A stretch of DNA of 64,000 nucleotides. Source: Streptomyces fragilis (GTDB taxonomy: Bacteria > Actinomycetota > Actinomycetes > Streptomycetales > Streptomycetaceae). The notes under the pieces were generated by a model, which made no database searches, was not told the origin of the DNA, and saw only the letters and a program-made list of their open reading frames with translations. Below are positions 16,368-24,894 of the stretch, in pieces (within the stretch, counting starts at the first letter, position 1; every line of letters begins with the position of its first letter). Position numbers and translations under genes: made by a program. Where the stretch lies: NCBI RefSeq assembly GCF_003112515.1, contig NZ_BEVZ01000003.1, positions 248,001 through 312,000 of the forward strand, given 5' to 3'.

Positions 16368-17789
16368 TCATCGTTCGCGGCGGACGAGGTAGGCGGTGCC
16401 GCCCTCCGGCCAGGGGGACTCGCCCAGGTACTCCTGGCCCCGCATCTCGCACCACGCCGGGACGTCCAGCCGCGCCGCCTCGTCGTCGGAGAGCACCCGC
16501 ACCAGGCCCCCCACCGGCACGTCGCCGATCACCTTGGCCAGCTCGATCACCGGGATCGGGCACCGCCGCCCCAGCGTGTCGACGACCAGCACCGCCTCCT
16601 GCTCCGAGGTCCCGGAACCGGTCCCGGCGGGAGGGACCGCGACCGCCTCGTCCCCGCCCGCCGGCGCCCCCAGCTGCGCGCGGACCCGCGAGACCGCGTC
16701 GGGGAGCGCGTCGAGGAAGGCGTCCACGTCGGCCTCCGTCGTCCCCGGCGGCAACGACACCCGCACGTTCCCCTCGCTCAGCACCCCCATCGCCTTCAGC
16801 ACGTGACTGGGCACCAGCGTGCTGCTCGTGCAGGAGGAACCGGAGGAGACGGAGAAGCCCGTCCGGTCCAGCTCGTGCAGCAGCGCCTCCCCGTCGACAT
16901 AGAGACAGGAGAAGGTCACGGTCCCCGGCAGCCGCCGCACCGGATCGCCCACCACCTCCACGTCCGCCACCAGCTGAGGCACCCGCGCCCGGATCCGCTC
17001 CGTGAGCTCCCGCAGCCGCGCCGCCTCCGCGGCGGCCTCGGCCCGCACCGCCCGCAGCGACGCCGCCGCGGCCACCACCGCCGGAACGTCCTCGAACCCC
17101 GGCGCCCGCCCCGACTCCCGGTCGTCCGACGGTCCCGGCGCCGAGAAGCGCACCCCCTTGCGCACCGCCAGCAGCCCGACGCCGGCCGGCCCGCCCCACT
17201 TGTGCGCGCTCGCCGCCAGCAGCGACCACGGCCCCTCCACCGGCCCCCAGGCCAGCGACTGCGCGGCGTCCACCAGGAGCGGAACCCCGGCCTCCCGGCA
17301 CGCCCCGGCCACCTCGGCCACCGGCTGGAGGGTGCCCACCTCGTGGTTGGCGGACTGCAGACACGCCAGCGCGGTGTCCTCCCGCAGCGCCGCCGCGAAC
17401 GCGGAGGCGTCGACCCGGCCGCCCCGGTCCACCTCCACACGCGTCACCTCGCCACCGTCCGCCTCGTGCGACTCGGCGGCGTGCAGCACGCAGGAGTGCT
17501 CGACCGTTGACACGATCAGGTGACGTCCGGCCCGCCGTCGTCCGGCGAGCGCGCCCGCCACGCCGGTGTGCACGGCCCGGGTCCCGGAGGTGGTGAAGGT
17601 CAGCTCGTCCGGGCGGCAGCCCACCGCCTCCGCGGCGGCCTCGCGCGCGGCGTCCAGCAGCATCCGGGCCCGGCGGCCCTCCCGGTGGAGACGGGCCGGA
17701 TCGGCCCACCCCTCGTCGAGCGATGCGAGAAGCGCCTGGCGGGCGACGGGATGGAGGGGGACCGCGGAGGCGGCGTCGAAGTACGGCAC
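16368..17789 (-). CDS. Cysteine desulfurase fused to a TusA-like sulfurtransferase domain
   Basis: A 473-residue fusion. Residues 1-370 form an IscS/NifS-type PLP enzyme: His in VSTVEHSC, the PLP Asp in VDAAQSL, the Schiff-base Lys197 in ASAHKWGG, and the persulfide Cys loop SSGSSCTSS. After a Gly/Thr-rich linker, residues about 400-473 form a TusA/SirA domain with the CPxP motif (Cys410 in GRRCPIPVIELAKV). Such a fusion would pass a persulfide directly from desulfurase to carrier, for example toward tRNA thiolation or cofactor sulfur. It neighbours nadA and erpA, which fits a sulfur/Fe-S supply role. The start ATG gives the canonical MPYFDAASAVPL N-terminus. Confidence 0.92.
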   Translation of the reverse strand: MPYFDAASAVPLHPVARQALLASLDEGWADPARLHREGRRARMLLDAAREAAAEAVGCRPDELTFTTSGTRAVHTGVAGALAGRRRAGRHLIVSTVEHSCVLHAAESHEADGGEVTRVEVDRGGRVDASAFAAALREDTALACLQSANHEVGTLQPVAEVAGACREAGVPLLVDAAQSLAWGPVEGPWSLLAASAHKWGGPAGVGLLAVRKGVRFSAPGPSDDRESGRAPGFEDVPAVVAAAASLRAVRAEAAAEAARLRELTERIRARVPQLVADVEVVGDPVRRLPGTVTFSCLYVDGEALLHELDRTGFSVSSGSSCTSSTLVPSHVLKAMGVLSEGNVRVSLPPGTTEADVDAFLDALPDAVSRVRAQLGAPAGGDEAVAVPPAGTGSGTSEQEAVLVVDTLGRRCPIPVIELAKVIGDVPVGGLVRVLSDDEAARLDVPAWCEMRGQEYLGESPWPEGGTAYLVRRER

Positions 17790-18135
17790 GCCCGAACGCT
17801 ACCGGGCCGTCCGGCCCCGATCCACGAGGCCGGACGACCCCGCCGGACGGCCCCCGGAGCCACCCGCCACCCCTCGCCGCACCCGGGCGAAAGACCGTCG
17901 AACGGGTGAAAACGACGCGCCGTCACGGGCCCGGTGACACGACATCCGTCCACGTCGCCACCCCTTCGGGGTGTCGGGCGGCGCGTTGGGGGACCCTCCT
18001 CGCGCGACCCCAAAAAGCGTCCAGTAGGGTTTGGTCCGCATAAACATCCAAACCCCTGCCCGACGCAGGACGGCGACCGACCAGCGTTAAGGCCGCAGCC
18101 AACCAGCGCGGGCGAGACTCTCGGGAAGGCGCTAC
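17790..18135. other. Divergent regulatory region upstream of ctaC
   Basis: About 350 bases without a gene between the desulfurase and ctaC. It contains TAGGGT at 18023-18028, a possible -10 box overlapping an inverted repeat, and a roughly 108-base leader to ctaC. The leader's CCTGC...GCAGG could fold locally. No clear -35 element or coding ORF was seen. Confidence 0.45.
18025..18053. promoter_or_regulatory. Inverted repeat upstream of ctaC, candidate operator
   Basis: GGGTTTGG at 18025-18032 and CCAAACCC at 18046-18053 form perfect 8-bp arms around 13 bases and overlap a TAGGGT -10-like box. The AT-containing spacer stands out locally. The binding protein is unknown. Confidence 0.4.
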
Positions 18136-19098
18136 GTGAGTCCCAACGGCTCCGACCGCTCGCCGCGGCGCCCGATGCGGCGGAAGCTGCTGCAGGCACT
18201 GACTGCGGGCCTGGTCCTGGCGACCGCGACTGGTTGCACAACTTGGAGGGACTTCCCTCGCCTGGGCATGCCCACCCCGACCACCGACGAGGCCGAGATC
18301 GTCCTCTTCCTGTGGCAGGGCACGTGGGCCTCGGCGCTCGCCGTCGGCGTGCTCGTGTGGGGACTGATCCTGTGGAGCGCGTTCTACCACCGGCGCAGCC
18401 GCACCAAGGTGGAAGTACCTCCGCAGACCCGGTACAACATGCCTCTCGAGGCGCTGTACACGGTCGTCCCGCTCATCATCGTCTCGGTGTTCTTCTACTT
18501 CACCGCCCGCGACGAGGCCAAGCTCCTCGAGACCGCGGACAAGCCCGACGTGACGGTCAACGTCGTGGGCTACCAGTGGAGCTGGGGCTTCAACTACATC
18601 GAGGACGTCCCCGGTGTCACCGGTGACGCCAAGACCGACAAGAACCTGGACGCCATCCCGGAGAAGTTCCGGAAGGCGTTCCCGGACAACGCCGGCGGTG
18701 TCAACGACTTCGGCATCCCCGCGACCCGGAACGAGCAGACCGGCAACCCCGGTCCGACCCTCTGGCTGCCCAAGGGCCAGAAGGTCCGCTTCGTCCTCAC
18801 CTCGCGGGACGTCATCCACTCGTTCTGGACCCTCCCGTTCCTGATGAAGCAGGACGTGATCCCGGGACACACCAACGTCTTCGAGGTGACTCCGAACAAG
18901 GAGGGCACCTTCCGGGGCAAGTGCGCCGAGCTCTGCGGCGTCGACCACTCCCGCATGCTGTTCAACGTGAAGGTCGTCTCCCCCGAGCGCTACGAGCAGC
19001 ACCTCAAGGACCTCGCTGAGAAGGGGCAGACCGGTTACGTTCCCGCTGGCATCGCTCAGACGAGCCACGAGAAGAACCGGGAGACGAACGTACTGTGA
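18136..19098 (+). CDS. ctaC: Cytochrome c oxidase subunit II
   Basis: Subunit II of the aa3 terminal oxidase receives electrons from the bc1 complex at its CuA centre. The 320-residue protein has a lipoprotein-type signal (VLATATGC), two membrane helices (about residues 55-80 and 108-130), then the outer cupredoxin domain. The CuA site is intact: the Cys263-Cys267 motif [12 protein letters not shown], plus an upstream His in VIHSFW. The start GTG gives an Arg-rich N-terminus. Its stop overlaps the ctaD start by four bases (GTGA), so the subunits are translationally coupled. Confidence 0.97.
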   Translation: MSPNGSDRSPRRPMRRKLLQALTAGLVLATATGCTTWRDFPRLGMPTPTTDEAEIVLFLWQGTWASALAVGVLVWGLILWSAFYHRRSRTKVEVPPQTRYNMPLEALYTVVPLIIVSVFFYFTARDEAKLLETADKPDVTVNVVGYQWSWGFNYIEDVPGVTGDAKTDKNLDAIPEKFRKAFPDNAGGVNDFGIPATRNEQTGNPGPTLWLPKGQKVRFVLTSRDVIHSFWTLPFLMKQDVIPGHTNVFEVTPNKEGTFRGKCAELCGVDHSRMLFNVKVVSPERYEQHLKDLAEKGQTGYVPAGIAQTSHEKNRETNVL

Positions 19099-20828
19099 GC
19101 ATCCTCAACCAACCCCAGGGTGCCGCGCCGGGCTCGTACTACCAGGACGAGCTGCCGGTCCGCACCAAGAAGCCGGGCAACGTCGTGGTCAAGTGGCTCA
19201 CCACCACCGACCACAAGACCATCGGCACGATGTACCTGGTCACCTCGTTCGTGTTCTTCCTGATCGGCGGCCTGATGGCGCTGCTCATGCGCGCCGAGCT
19301 GGCCCGCCCGGGCACGCAGCTGATCTCGAACGAGCAGTTCAACCAGGCGTTCACGATGCACGGCACGATCATGCTGCTGATGTTCGCGACGCCGCTGTTC
19401 GCCGGTTTCGCGAACTGGATCATGCCGCTGCAGATCGGCGCGCCCGACGTGGCGTTCCCGCGGCTGAACATGTTCGCCTACTGGCTCTACCTGTTCGGTT
19501 CGTCGATCGCGGTCGGCGGCTTCCTCACGCCGCAGGGCGCGGCGGACTTCGGCTGGTTCGCCTACAGCCCGCTGTCCGACGCCATCCACTCGCCGGGTCT
19601 CGGCGGTGACCTGTGGATCATGGGTCTGGCCTTCTCCGGCTTCGGCACCATCCTCGGCTCGGTCAACTTCATCACCACGATCATCTGCATGCGCGCCCCC
19701 GGCATGACGATGTTCCGCATGCCGATCTTCACGTGGAACGTGCTGCTGACCGGTGTCCTGGTCCTGCTCGCCTTCCCGGTCCTCGCCGCCGCGCTCTTCG
19801 CGCTGGAGGCCGACCGCAAGTTCGGCACCCACATCTTCGACGCCGCCAACGGCGGCGCCCTGTTGTGGCAGCACCTCTTCTGGTTCTTCGGGCATCCCGA
19901 GGTGTACATCATCGCGCTGCCGTTCTTCGGCATCGTCTCCGAGATCATCCCGGTCTTCTCCCGCAAGCCGATCTTCGGCTACATGGGTCTGGTCGGCGCG
20001 ACCATCGCGATCGCGGGTCTCTCGGTGACGGTGTGGGCGCACCACATGTACGTCACCGGCGGTGTGCTGCTGCCGTTCTTCTCCTTCATGACCTTCCTGA
20101 TCGCGGTCCCGACCGGTGTGAAGTTCTTCAACTGGGTCGGCACCATGTGGAAGGGCTCGCTGTCCTTCGAGACGCCGATGCTCTGGTCGGTGGGCTTCCT
20201 GGTCACCTTCCTCTTCGGTGGCCTCACCGGCGTGATCCTGGCCTCGCCGCCGCTGGACTTCCACATCTCCGACTCCTACTTCGTGGTGGCGCACTTCCAC
20301 TACGTGGTGTTCGGCACCGTGGTGTTCGCGATGTTCGCCGGCTTCCACTTCTGGTGGCCGAAGTTCACCGGCAAGATGCTCGACGAGCGTCTGGGCAAGA
20401 TCACCTTCTGGACGCTGTTCGTGGGCTTCCACGGAACCTTCCTGGTGCAGCACTGGCTGGGCGCCGAGGGCATGCCGCGCCGTTACGCGGACTACCTGGC
20501 CGCCGACGGCTTCACCGCCCTCAACACGGTCTCCACCATCGGCTCGTTCATCCTCGGCCTCTCCTTCCTGCCGTTCATCTACAACGTCTGGAAGACCGCC
20601 AAGTACGGCAAGCCGGTCGGCGTGGACGACCCGTGGGGCTACGGCCGTTCGCTGGAGTGGGCGACCTCCTGCCCGCCGCCGCGGCACAACTTCCTCACCC
20701 TGCCGCGGATCCGCAGTGAATCCCCGGCGTTCGACCTGCACCACCCCGACCTCGCGGCCTACGACGAGCTCGAGAACCGCGATGTCGAGTCCGCTGCTCT
20801 TGCTGGTGGAAAGGAGGCCGGCAAGTGA
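19095..20828 (+). CDS. ctaD: Cytochrome c oxidase subunit I
   Basis: The catalytic subunit of the aa3 oxidase, 577 residues and about 12 membrane helices. The low-spin haem region [12 protein letters not shown], the CuB/Tyr cross-link motif [14 protein letters not shown], the twin His of [11 protein letters not shown], and the haem-binding AHFHYVVFG are all visible, so the enzyme is predicted active and to pump protons. It overlaps ctaC and ctaF by four bases each in a ctaC-ctaD-ctaF operon. Confidence 0.98.
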   Translation: MSILNQPQGAAPGSYYQDELPVRTKKPGNVVVKWLTTTDHKTIGTMYLVTSFVFFLIGGLMALLMRAELARPGTQLISNEQFNQAFTMHGTIMLLMFATPLFAGFANWIMPLQIGAPDVAFPRLNMFAYWLYLFGSSIAVGGFLTPQGAADFGWFAYSPLSDAIHSPGLGGDLWIMGLAFSGFGTILGSVNFITTIICMRAPGMTMFRMPIFTWNVLLTGVLVLLAFPVLAAALFALEADRKFGTHIFDAANGGALLWQHLFWFFGHPEVYIIALPFFGIVSEIIPVFSRKPIFGYMGLVGATIAIAGLSVTVWAHHMYVTGGVLLPFFSFMTFLIAVPTGVKFFNWVGTMWKGSLSFETPMLWSVGFLVTFLFGGLTGVILASPPLDFHISDSYFVVAHFHYVVFGTVVFAMFAGFHFWWPKFTGKMLDERLGKITFWTLFVGFHGTFLVQHWLGAEGMPRRYADYLAADGFTALNTVSTIGSFILGLSFLPFIYNVWKTAKYGKPVGVDDPWGYGRSLEWATSCPPPRHNFLTLPRIRSESPAFDLHHPDLAAYDELENRDVESAALAGGKEAGK

Positions 20829-21223
20829 AGATCCAGGGCAAGATGTTCATCTGGCTGAGCGTCTTCATCCTGGCCGTGGCTGTCGTCTACGGTCTGTGGT
20901 CGAAGGAGCCCGCGGGCACCACGGCGCTCTTCCTGGCCTTCGGCCTGTGCCTCATGGTCGGTTACTACCTGGCCTTCACGGCCCGGCGGATCGACACCCT
21001 GGCGCAGGACAACAAGGAGGCCGACGTCGCGGACGAGGCCGGCGAGCTCGGCTTCTTCTCCCCGCACAGCTGGCAGCCGCTGCTGCTCGGCCTGGGCGGC
21101 GCCTTCGCCTTCGCGTCCGTCGCGATCGGCTGGTGGCTGATGTACTTCTCGGCCCCGTTCATCCTGGTCGGCCTCTTCGGCTGGGTGTTCGAGTACTACC
21201 GCGGTGAGAACCGCACCCAGTGA
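20825..21223 (+). CDS. ctaF: Cytochrome c oxidase subunit 4, actinobacterial type
   Basis: A 132-residue accessory subunit of the actinobacterial aa3 oxidase. It has paired hydrophobic helices at the N-terminus ([20 protein letters not shown] and [16 protein letters not shown]) and another pair near the C-terminus ([34 protein letters not shown]) joined by a soluble loop. It starts in a GTGA overlap with ctaD and closes the operon. Confidence 0.93.
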   Translation: MKIQGKMFIWLSVFILAVAVVYGLWSKEPAGTTALFLAFGLCLMVGYYLAFTARRIDTLAQDNKEADVADEAGELGFFSPHSWQPLLLGLGGAFAFASVAIGWWLMYFSAPFILVGLFGWVFEYYRGENRTQ

Positions 21224-21262
21224 GTCCCCGTCTCCCCGGAGGCGGCCCCGCTGAGCACTCCC

Positions 21263-21298
21263 GGCGCCCCGGGTCTCCGCACGGAGGCCCGGGGCGCC
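21263..21298 (+). terminator. Terminator hairpin after ctaF
   Basis: An 11-bp outer stem (GGCGCCCCGGG with its complement) continues into a CTCCG/CGGAG inner stem and lies 40 bases past the ctaF stop. Confidence 0.75.
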
Positions 21299-21387
21299 TG
21301 CGTGTCGCGCCGCGCCCGGCGTCCGGCCGTCACCCGGAAGGAGCAGCACGCGCTGCCCGTGACCGCGCCGCTCCCTAGCGTGGTGGC

Positions 21388-22662
21388 ATGAACCACACGA
21401 CCGCGTCGCGCACCCGTCCCCGTGCCGCAGCCGGCGTCCTGCTGGCCACCGCCCTCTCGGTCACCAGCGCAGCCTGCGGTTCCCCCGACGAACAACCCCT
21501 CGCCGCCCCGGAGGCCTACCAGGCGGCCAACGGCATCGTCCTCAAGGGCCCGATAGGCAGCGGGCGCAAGGCCGACCCCGACAAACCCGTCGAGCTGACC
21601 GCCGACTCCTTCGAGGGCCGCATCACCGACGTCACCGCCGTCGACGCGGCAGGCCGGTACCTGGCCGGCGAGCTCTCCGCGGACGGCCGCCGCTGGCACA
21701 GCACCACGCCGCTGGCCGGCAACGCCCGGTACACGGTGCGGGTGAGCACCGTGGACGAGGACGGCGCGCCCGGACGCAAGGTGCTGAACTTCGCCACCGG
21801 CAAGCCGACGGCCAAGCACCTCCTGAACGTGAAGTTCGGCCCCAGGACCGGCACCTACGGCGTCGGGCAGCCCGTCACCGCCGAGCTGAACACCCCGGTG
21901 AAGAGTCCCGCCCAGCGGGCCGTGGTGGAGCGCGCCCTGCGGGTGGAGTCCACGCCCGCCGTGGCGGGCTCCTGGCACTGGGTGGACGACAAGGAGCTCC
22001 ACTTCCGCCCCAGGGAGTACTGGCCCGCCCACGCCACCGTCCGGGCGCGCAGCAACCTCGAGGGCGTCAAGGTCGGCGACCGGCTGTGGGGCGGCCGCGG
22101 CGAGCCGGTGGAGCTCACCATCGGCGACAAGGTGGTGGCCGTCACCGACGCGGGCTCCCACCGGATGACCGTGTACAAGAACGGCGAGGAGATCAAGAGC
22201 CTCCCGGTGACCACCGGCAAGCCCGGCTTCGACACCCGCAACGGCGTCAAGGTGGTGCTCGCCAAGGAGCGCTTCGTACGCATGCGCGGCACCAGCATCG
22301 GCATCGCCGAGGGCAGCGCCGAGTCGTACGACCTGCCGGTGCACTTCGCCACCCGGGTGACCTGGAGCGGCGAGTACGTGCACGCCGCGCCCTGGTCGGT
22401 CGGCTCGCAGGGCGTCGACAACGTCAGCCACGGCTGCACCGGCATGAGCACCGAGAACGCCGAGTGGTTCTTCGACAACGTCAAGGAGGGCGACGTGGTC
22501 GAGGTGGTCAACTCCCAGGGCGACATGATGGAGACGTTCGGCAACGGCTTCGGCGACTGGAACCTGGACTGGGACAAGTGGAAGTCCGGCTCCGCGCTCG
22601 GCGGCTCCGCCGGCGCCCCCACCCCGGCGGACCGGGCGCGGCTGTCCCCGCAGTCGCTCTGA
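21388..22662 (+). CDS. L,D-transpeptidase lipoprotein (YkuD domain with Ig-like domains)
   Basis: A 424-residue peptidoglycan cross-linking enzyme of the mycobacterial LdtMt2 type. The signal peptide ends in a lipobox (TSAACG). Residues about 50-240 form the two Ig-like modules typical of actinobacterial Ldts, and the YkuD domain follows, with the catalytic Cys350 in the SHGCTGMS motif and the upstream conserved His of the PVHFATRV segment. It makes 3-3 cross-links between stem peptides at the outer membrane face. TAGCGT six bases before the ATG suggests a leaderless mRNA. It interrupts the cta/qcr gene order without an obvious functional link. Confidence 0.94.
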   Translation: MNHTTASRTRPRAAAGVLLATALSVTSAACGSPDEQPLAAPEAYQAANGIVLKGPIGSGRKADPDKPVELTADSFEGRITDVTAVDAAGRYLAGELSADGRRWHSTTPLAGNARYTVRVSTVDEDGAPGRKVLNFATGKPTAKHLLNVKFGPRTGTYGVGQPVTAELNTPVKSPAQRAVVERALRVESTPAVAGSWHWVDDKELHFRPREYWPAHATVRARSNLEGVKVGDRLWGGRGEPVELTIGDKVVAVTDAGSHRMTVYKNGEEIKSLPVTTGKPGFDTRNGVKVVLAKERFVRMRGTSIGIAEGSAESYDLPVHFATRVTWSGEYVHAAPWSVGSQGVDNVSHGCTGMSTENAEWFFDNVKEGDVVEVVNSQGDMMETFGNGFGDWNLDWDKWKSGSALGGSAGAPTPADRARLSPQSL

Positions 22663-22695
22663 CGGCACACGCGGCGCCGGGAGGCCGCGGAACGC

Positions 22696-22738
22696 GGAAG
22701 GGGTGGCCCCGGCCGTGACAGGCCGGGCCACCCCTTCC
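22696..22738. terminator. Bidirectional terminator hairpin
   Basis: Arms of 19 and 18 bases (GGAAGGGGTGG... with its complement, one bulged C) enclose a 6-base loop between the convergent L,D-transpeptidase and receiver genes. Confidence 0.85.
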
Positions 22739-22758
22739 CGTGGTCCCGAGGGCCGCGC

Positions 22759-23160
22759 TCAGCCCGCCAGGGCCGCCCGGCGGCGCAGCAGACCGGCCAG
22801 CGCGTCCGCCAGCTCCACCGGGTCGACCGGCATGGTGACCGCCGCGTCGGCCCGGCTCCAGGTGGCCAGCCAGGCGTCCTGGGGGCGGGCCATCAGCAGC
22901 AGCACCGGCGGGCAGCGGAAGATCTCGTCCTTGATCTGACGGCAGACGCCCATCCCGCCCATGGGGACGGCCTCGCCGTCCAGGACGCAGACGTCGATCC
23001 CGCCGTTGTCGAGCTCACGCACCACCGCCTCCGGCGTGGCGCACTCGACGAACTCCACGAGCGGCACGTCCGCGGCCGGCCGGCGTCCGGCGGCGAGCCG
23101 GACCTGCTCCCGGGTGTTGGCGTCGTCGCTGTAGAGCAGCACCGTCGCGGTCGCCTGCAT
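22759..23160 (-). CDS. Stand-alone receiver-like protein with degenerate switch residues
   Basis: A 133-residue single-domain protein with a CheY-like fold. The acidic pair Asp12-Asp13 (LLYSDDANT) and phospho-acceptor Asp61 (VCVLDGEAVPMGG) are kept. The switch Thr/Ser is Met (LLLMARPQD), and the invariant Lys before the last helix is Met (VTMPVDPVEL). With those two missing, normal phospho-switching is doubtful, so it may act as a pseudo-receiver. No output domain or cognate kinase is adjacent. GGAGG five bases before the ATG supports the start. It is divergent from ctaE across a region carrying palindromic boxes. Confidence 0.82.
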   Translation of the reverse strand: MQATATVLLYSDDANTREQVRLAAGRRPAADVPLVEFVECATPEAVVRELDNGGIDVCVLDGEAVPMGGMGVCRQIKDEIFRCPPVLLLMARPQDAWLATWSRADAAVTMPVDPVELADALAGLLRRRAALAG

Positions 23161-23289
23161 CCGTGCCTCCGCAAGATTGGGAACGTCGGGTACCGATGCC
23201 GCGGATGCTACTCCTCACCACCCCCTCGCGGCACCGCTCTTCACACGTGTTCGCGACGGCCGCCGCGCGCCGCGCCGGGTCGTGCGAGC

Positions 23290-23323
23290 GGGCCGTACGG
23301 CTCCCACCACCGGGCCGTACGGC
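23290..23323. promoter_or_regulatory. Two GCCGTACGGC palindromic boxes, 22-bp period
   Basis: GGGCCGTACGGC occurs at 23290-23301 and 23312-23323. Each contains the perfect 10-bp palindrome GCCGTACGGC. The 22-base spacing places both sites on the same DNA face, as for cooperative repressor or activator binding in the region between the receiver gene and ctaE. Confidence 0.45.
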
Positions 23324-23380
23324 CCAGTCCTGGGGCCCAGACACTCCGAACGGCACCCCCGGGAGTGAGGGCGGGATAAG

Positions 23381-23401
23381 CGACCGACATAATGTCGGTC
23401 G
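23381..23401 (+). promoter_or_regulatory. Perfect inverted repeat spanning the ctaE start codon
   Basis: CGACCGACAT at 23381-23390 and ATGTCGGTCG at 23392-23401 flank a single A, with the ctaE ATG opening the right arm. In RNA it gives a 9-bp hairpin with the start codon at the loop. There is no ribosome site at usual spacing, so it may be an operator, a translational control hairpin, or both. Confidence 0.45.
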
Positions 23402-24012
23402 TGGCGACAGCAACGACAGTAGAAACCGGGCACGCGCACCCGTCGGTCAACCGGCCGAACCTCACCAGCGTCGGAACCATCATCTGGTTGAGTTCCGAGC
23501 TGATGTTCTTCGCGGCCCTCTTCGCGATGTACTTCACCCTGCGATCGGTTACGGGTACCGATCACTGGACGGAAATGGCCGACCTGCTGAACTTCCCGTT
23601 CTCGGCGGTCAACACCACGATCCTGGTGCTCTCCTCGCTCACCTGCCAGCTCGGCGTCTTCGCCGCCGAGCGGGGCGACGTGAAGAAGCTCCGCTCGTGG
23701 TTCATCGTCACCTTCATCATGGGTGCGATCTTCGTCGGCGGTCAGGTCTACGAGTACTCGGCCCTGGTGGCGCACGAGGGCCTGACGCTCTCGTCCGACC
23801 CGTACGGCTCCGTGTTCTACCTGACCACCGGCTTCCACGGACTTCACGTGACAGGCGGCCTCATCGCCTTCCTGTTCGTCCTGGGCCGTACCTACGCGGC
23901 CCGGCGGTTCACCCACGAGCAGGCGACGGCCGCGATCGTCGTGTCCTACTACTGGCACTTCGTCGATGTCGTCTGGATCGGCCTCTTCGCCACGATCTAC
24001 ATGATCAAGTAG
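23392..24012 (+). CDS. ctaE: Cytochrome c oxidase subunit III
   Basis: A 206-residue subunit III of the aa3 oxidase with five predicted membrane helices. Family stretches are [36 protein letters not shown] and the C-terminal [14 protein letters not shown]. In actinobacteria this gene is separated from ctaCDF and leads the qcrCAB genes, as here. The start codon lies inside a perfect inverted repeat. qcrC follows after 72 bases, probably in one transcript. Confidence 0.96.
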   Translation: MSVVATATTVETGHAHPSVNRPNLTSVGTIIWLSSELMFFAALFAMYFTLRSVTGTDHWTEMADLLNFPFSAVNTTILVLSSLTCQLGVFAAERGDVKKLRSWFIVTFIMGAIFVGGQVYEYSALVAHEGLTLSSDPYGSVFYLTTGFHGLHVTGGLIAFLFVLGRTYAARRFTHEQATAAIVVSYYWHFVDVVWIGLFATIYMIK

Positions 24013-24084
24013 TCGGGCGGGCCGTACCCGGCCGCTCCCATTCCAGAAGCATCGACGCAGAAGATCCTGACACCGGGGTAATCC

Positions 24085-24894
24085 GTGAAAAAGCTCTCCG
24101 CACGACGACGCCATCCGCTGGCGGCGATCGTCGTCCTCATCCTCGCGCTGGCGGCCACTGGGGGGCTGTACGCCGCGTTCGCGCCCGCGGGCGAGGCGCA
24201 GGCCGAAGAAACAGCCCAGTCCCTCGCCATCGACGAGGGCAAGAAGCTCTACACCGTGGGCTGCGCCAGCTGCCACGGCACCGGCGGTCAGGGCACCTCC
24301 GACGGTCCTAGCCTGGTCGGCGTCGGCGCGGCCGCCGTCGACTTCCAGGTCGGCACGGGCCGCATGCCCGCGCAGCAGCCCGGCGCCCAGGTCCCCGACA
24401 AGCCGGCCCTGTACGACCAGGCCCAGATCGACCAGCTCGCGGCGTACGTCGCGTCGCTGGGCGCCGGCCCGGCGGTTCCGACCACCGAGCAGTACGACCC
24501 CGCGGGCGCGGACGTCGCCCGGGGCGGTCAGCTGTACCGCACCAACTGTGCCCAGTGCCACAACTTCACCGGTGAGGGCGGCGCCCTGACCCACGGCAAG
24601 TACGCCCCGGACCTCTCGGGCGTGGCTCCCAAGCACATCTACCAGGCGATGCTGACCGGCCCGCAGAACATGCCCTCCTTCCCGGACACGACCATGCCGG
24701 AGCAGGAGAAGAAGGACATCATCGCGTACCTCCAGGCGGTCAACGGCGAGGACTCCGTGAGCCCCGGCGGTCTCAAGATCGGTGGCTTCGGTCCCGTCGC
24801 CGAGGGCCTGTTCGGCTGGGTGTTCGGTCTCGGCGCCCTGGTCGCCGTCGCCATCTGGGTCGCCGCTCGGACCGCAAAGGCCAAGAAGTCATGA
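24085..24894 (+). CDS. qcrC: Cytochrome bc1 complex dihaem cytochrome c subunit
   Basis: Actinobacterial QcrC combines the roles of cytochrome c1 and a soluble cytochrome c in the bc1-aa3 supercomplex. The 269-residue protein has an N-terminal membrane helix or signal (AAIVVLILALAATGGLYAAF), two CxxCH haem-attachment sites (Cys60 in CASCH, Cys155 in CAQCH), each in a cytochrome c fold with later Met ligands, and a C-terminal anchoring helix. The stop overlaps qcrA by four bases (ATGA). Confidence 0.97.
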   Translation: MKKLSARRRHPLAAIVVLILALAATGGLYAAFAPAGEAQAEETAQSLAIDEGKKLYTVGCASCHGTGGQGTSDGPSLVGVGAAAVDFQVGTGRMPAQQPGAQVPDKPALYDQAQIDQLAAYVASLGAGPAVPTTEQYDPAGADVARGGQLYRTNCAQCHNFTGEGGALTHGKYAPDLSGVAPKHIYQAMLTGPQNMPSFPDTTMPEQEKKDIIAYLQAVNGEDSVSPGGLKIGGFGPVAEGLFGWVFGLGALVAVAIWVAARTAKAKKS

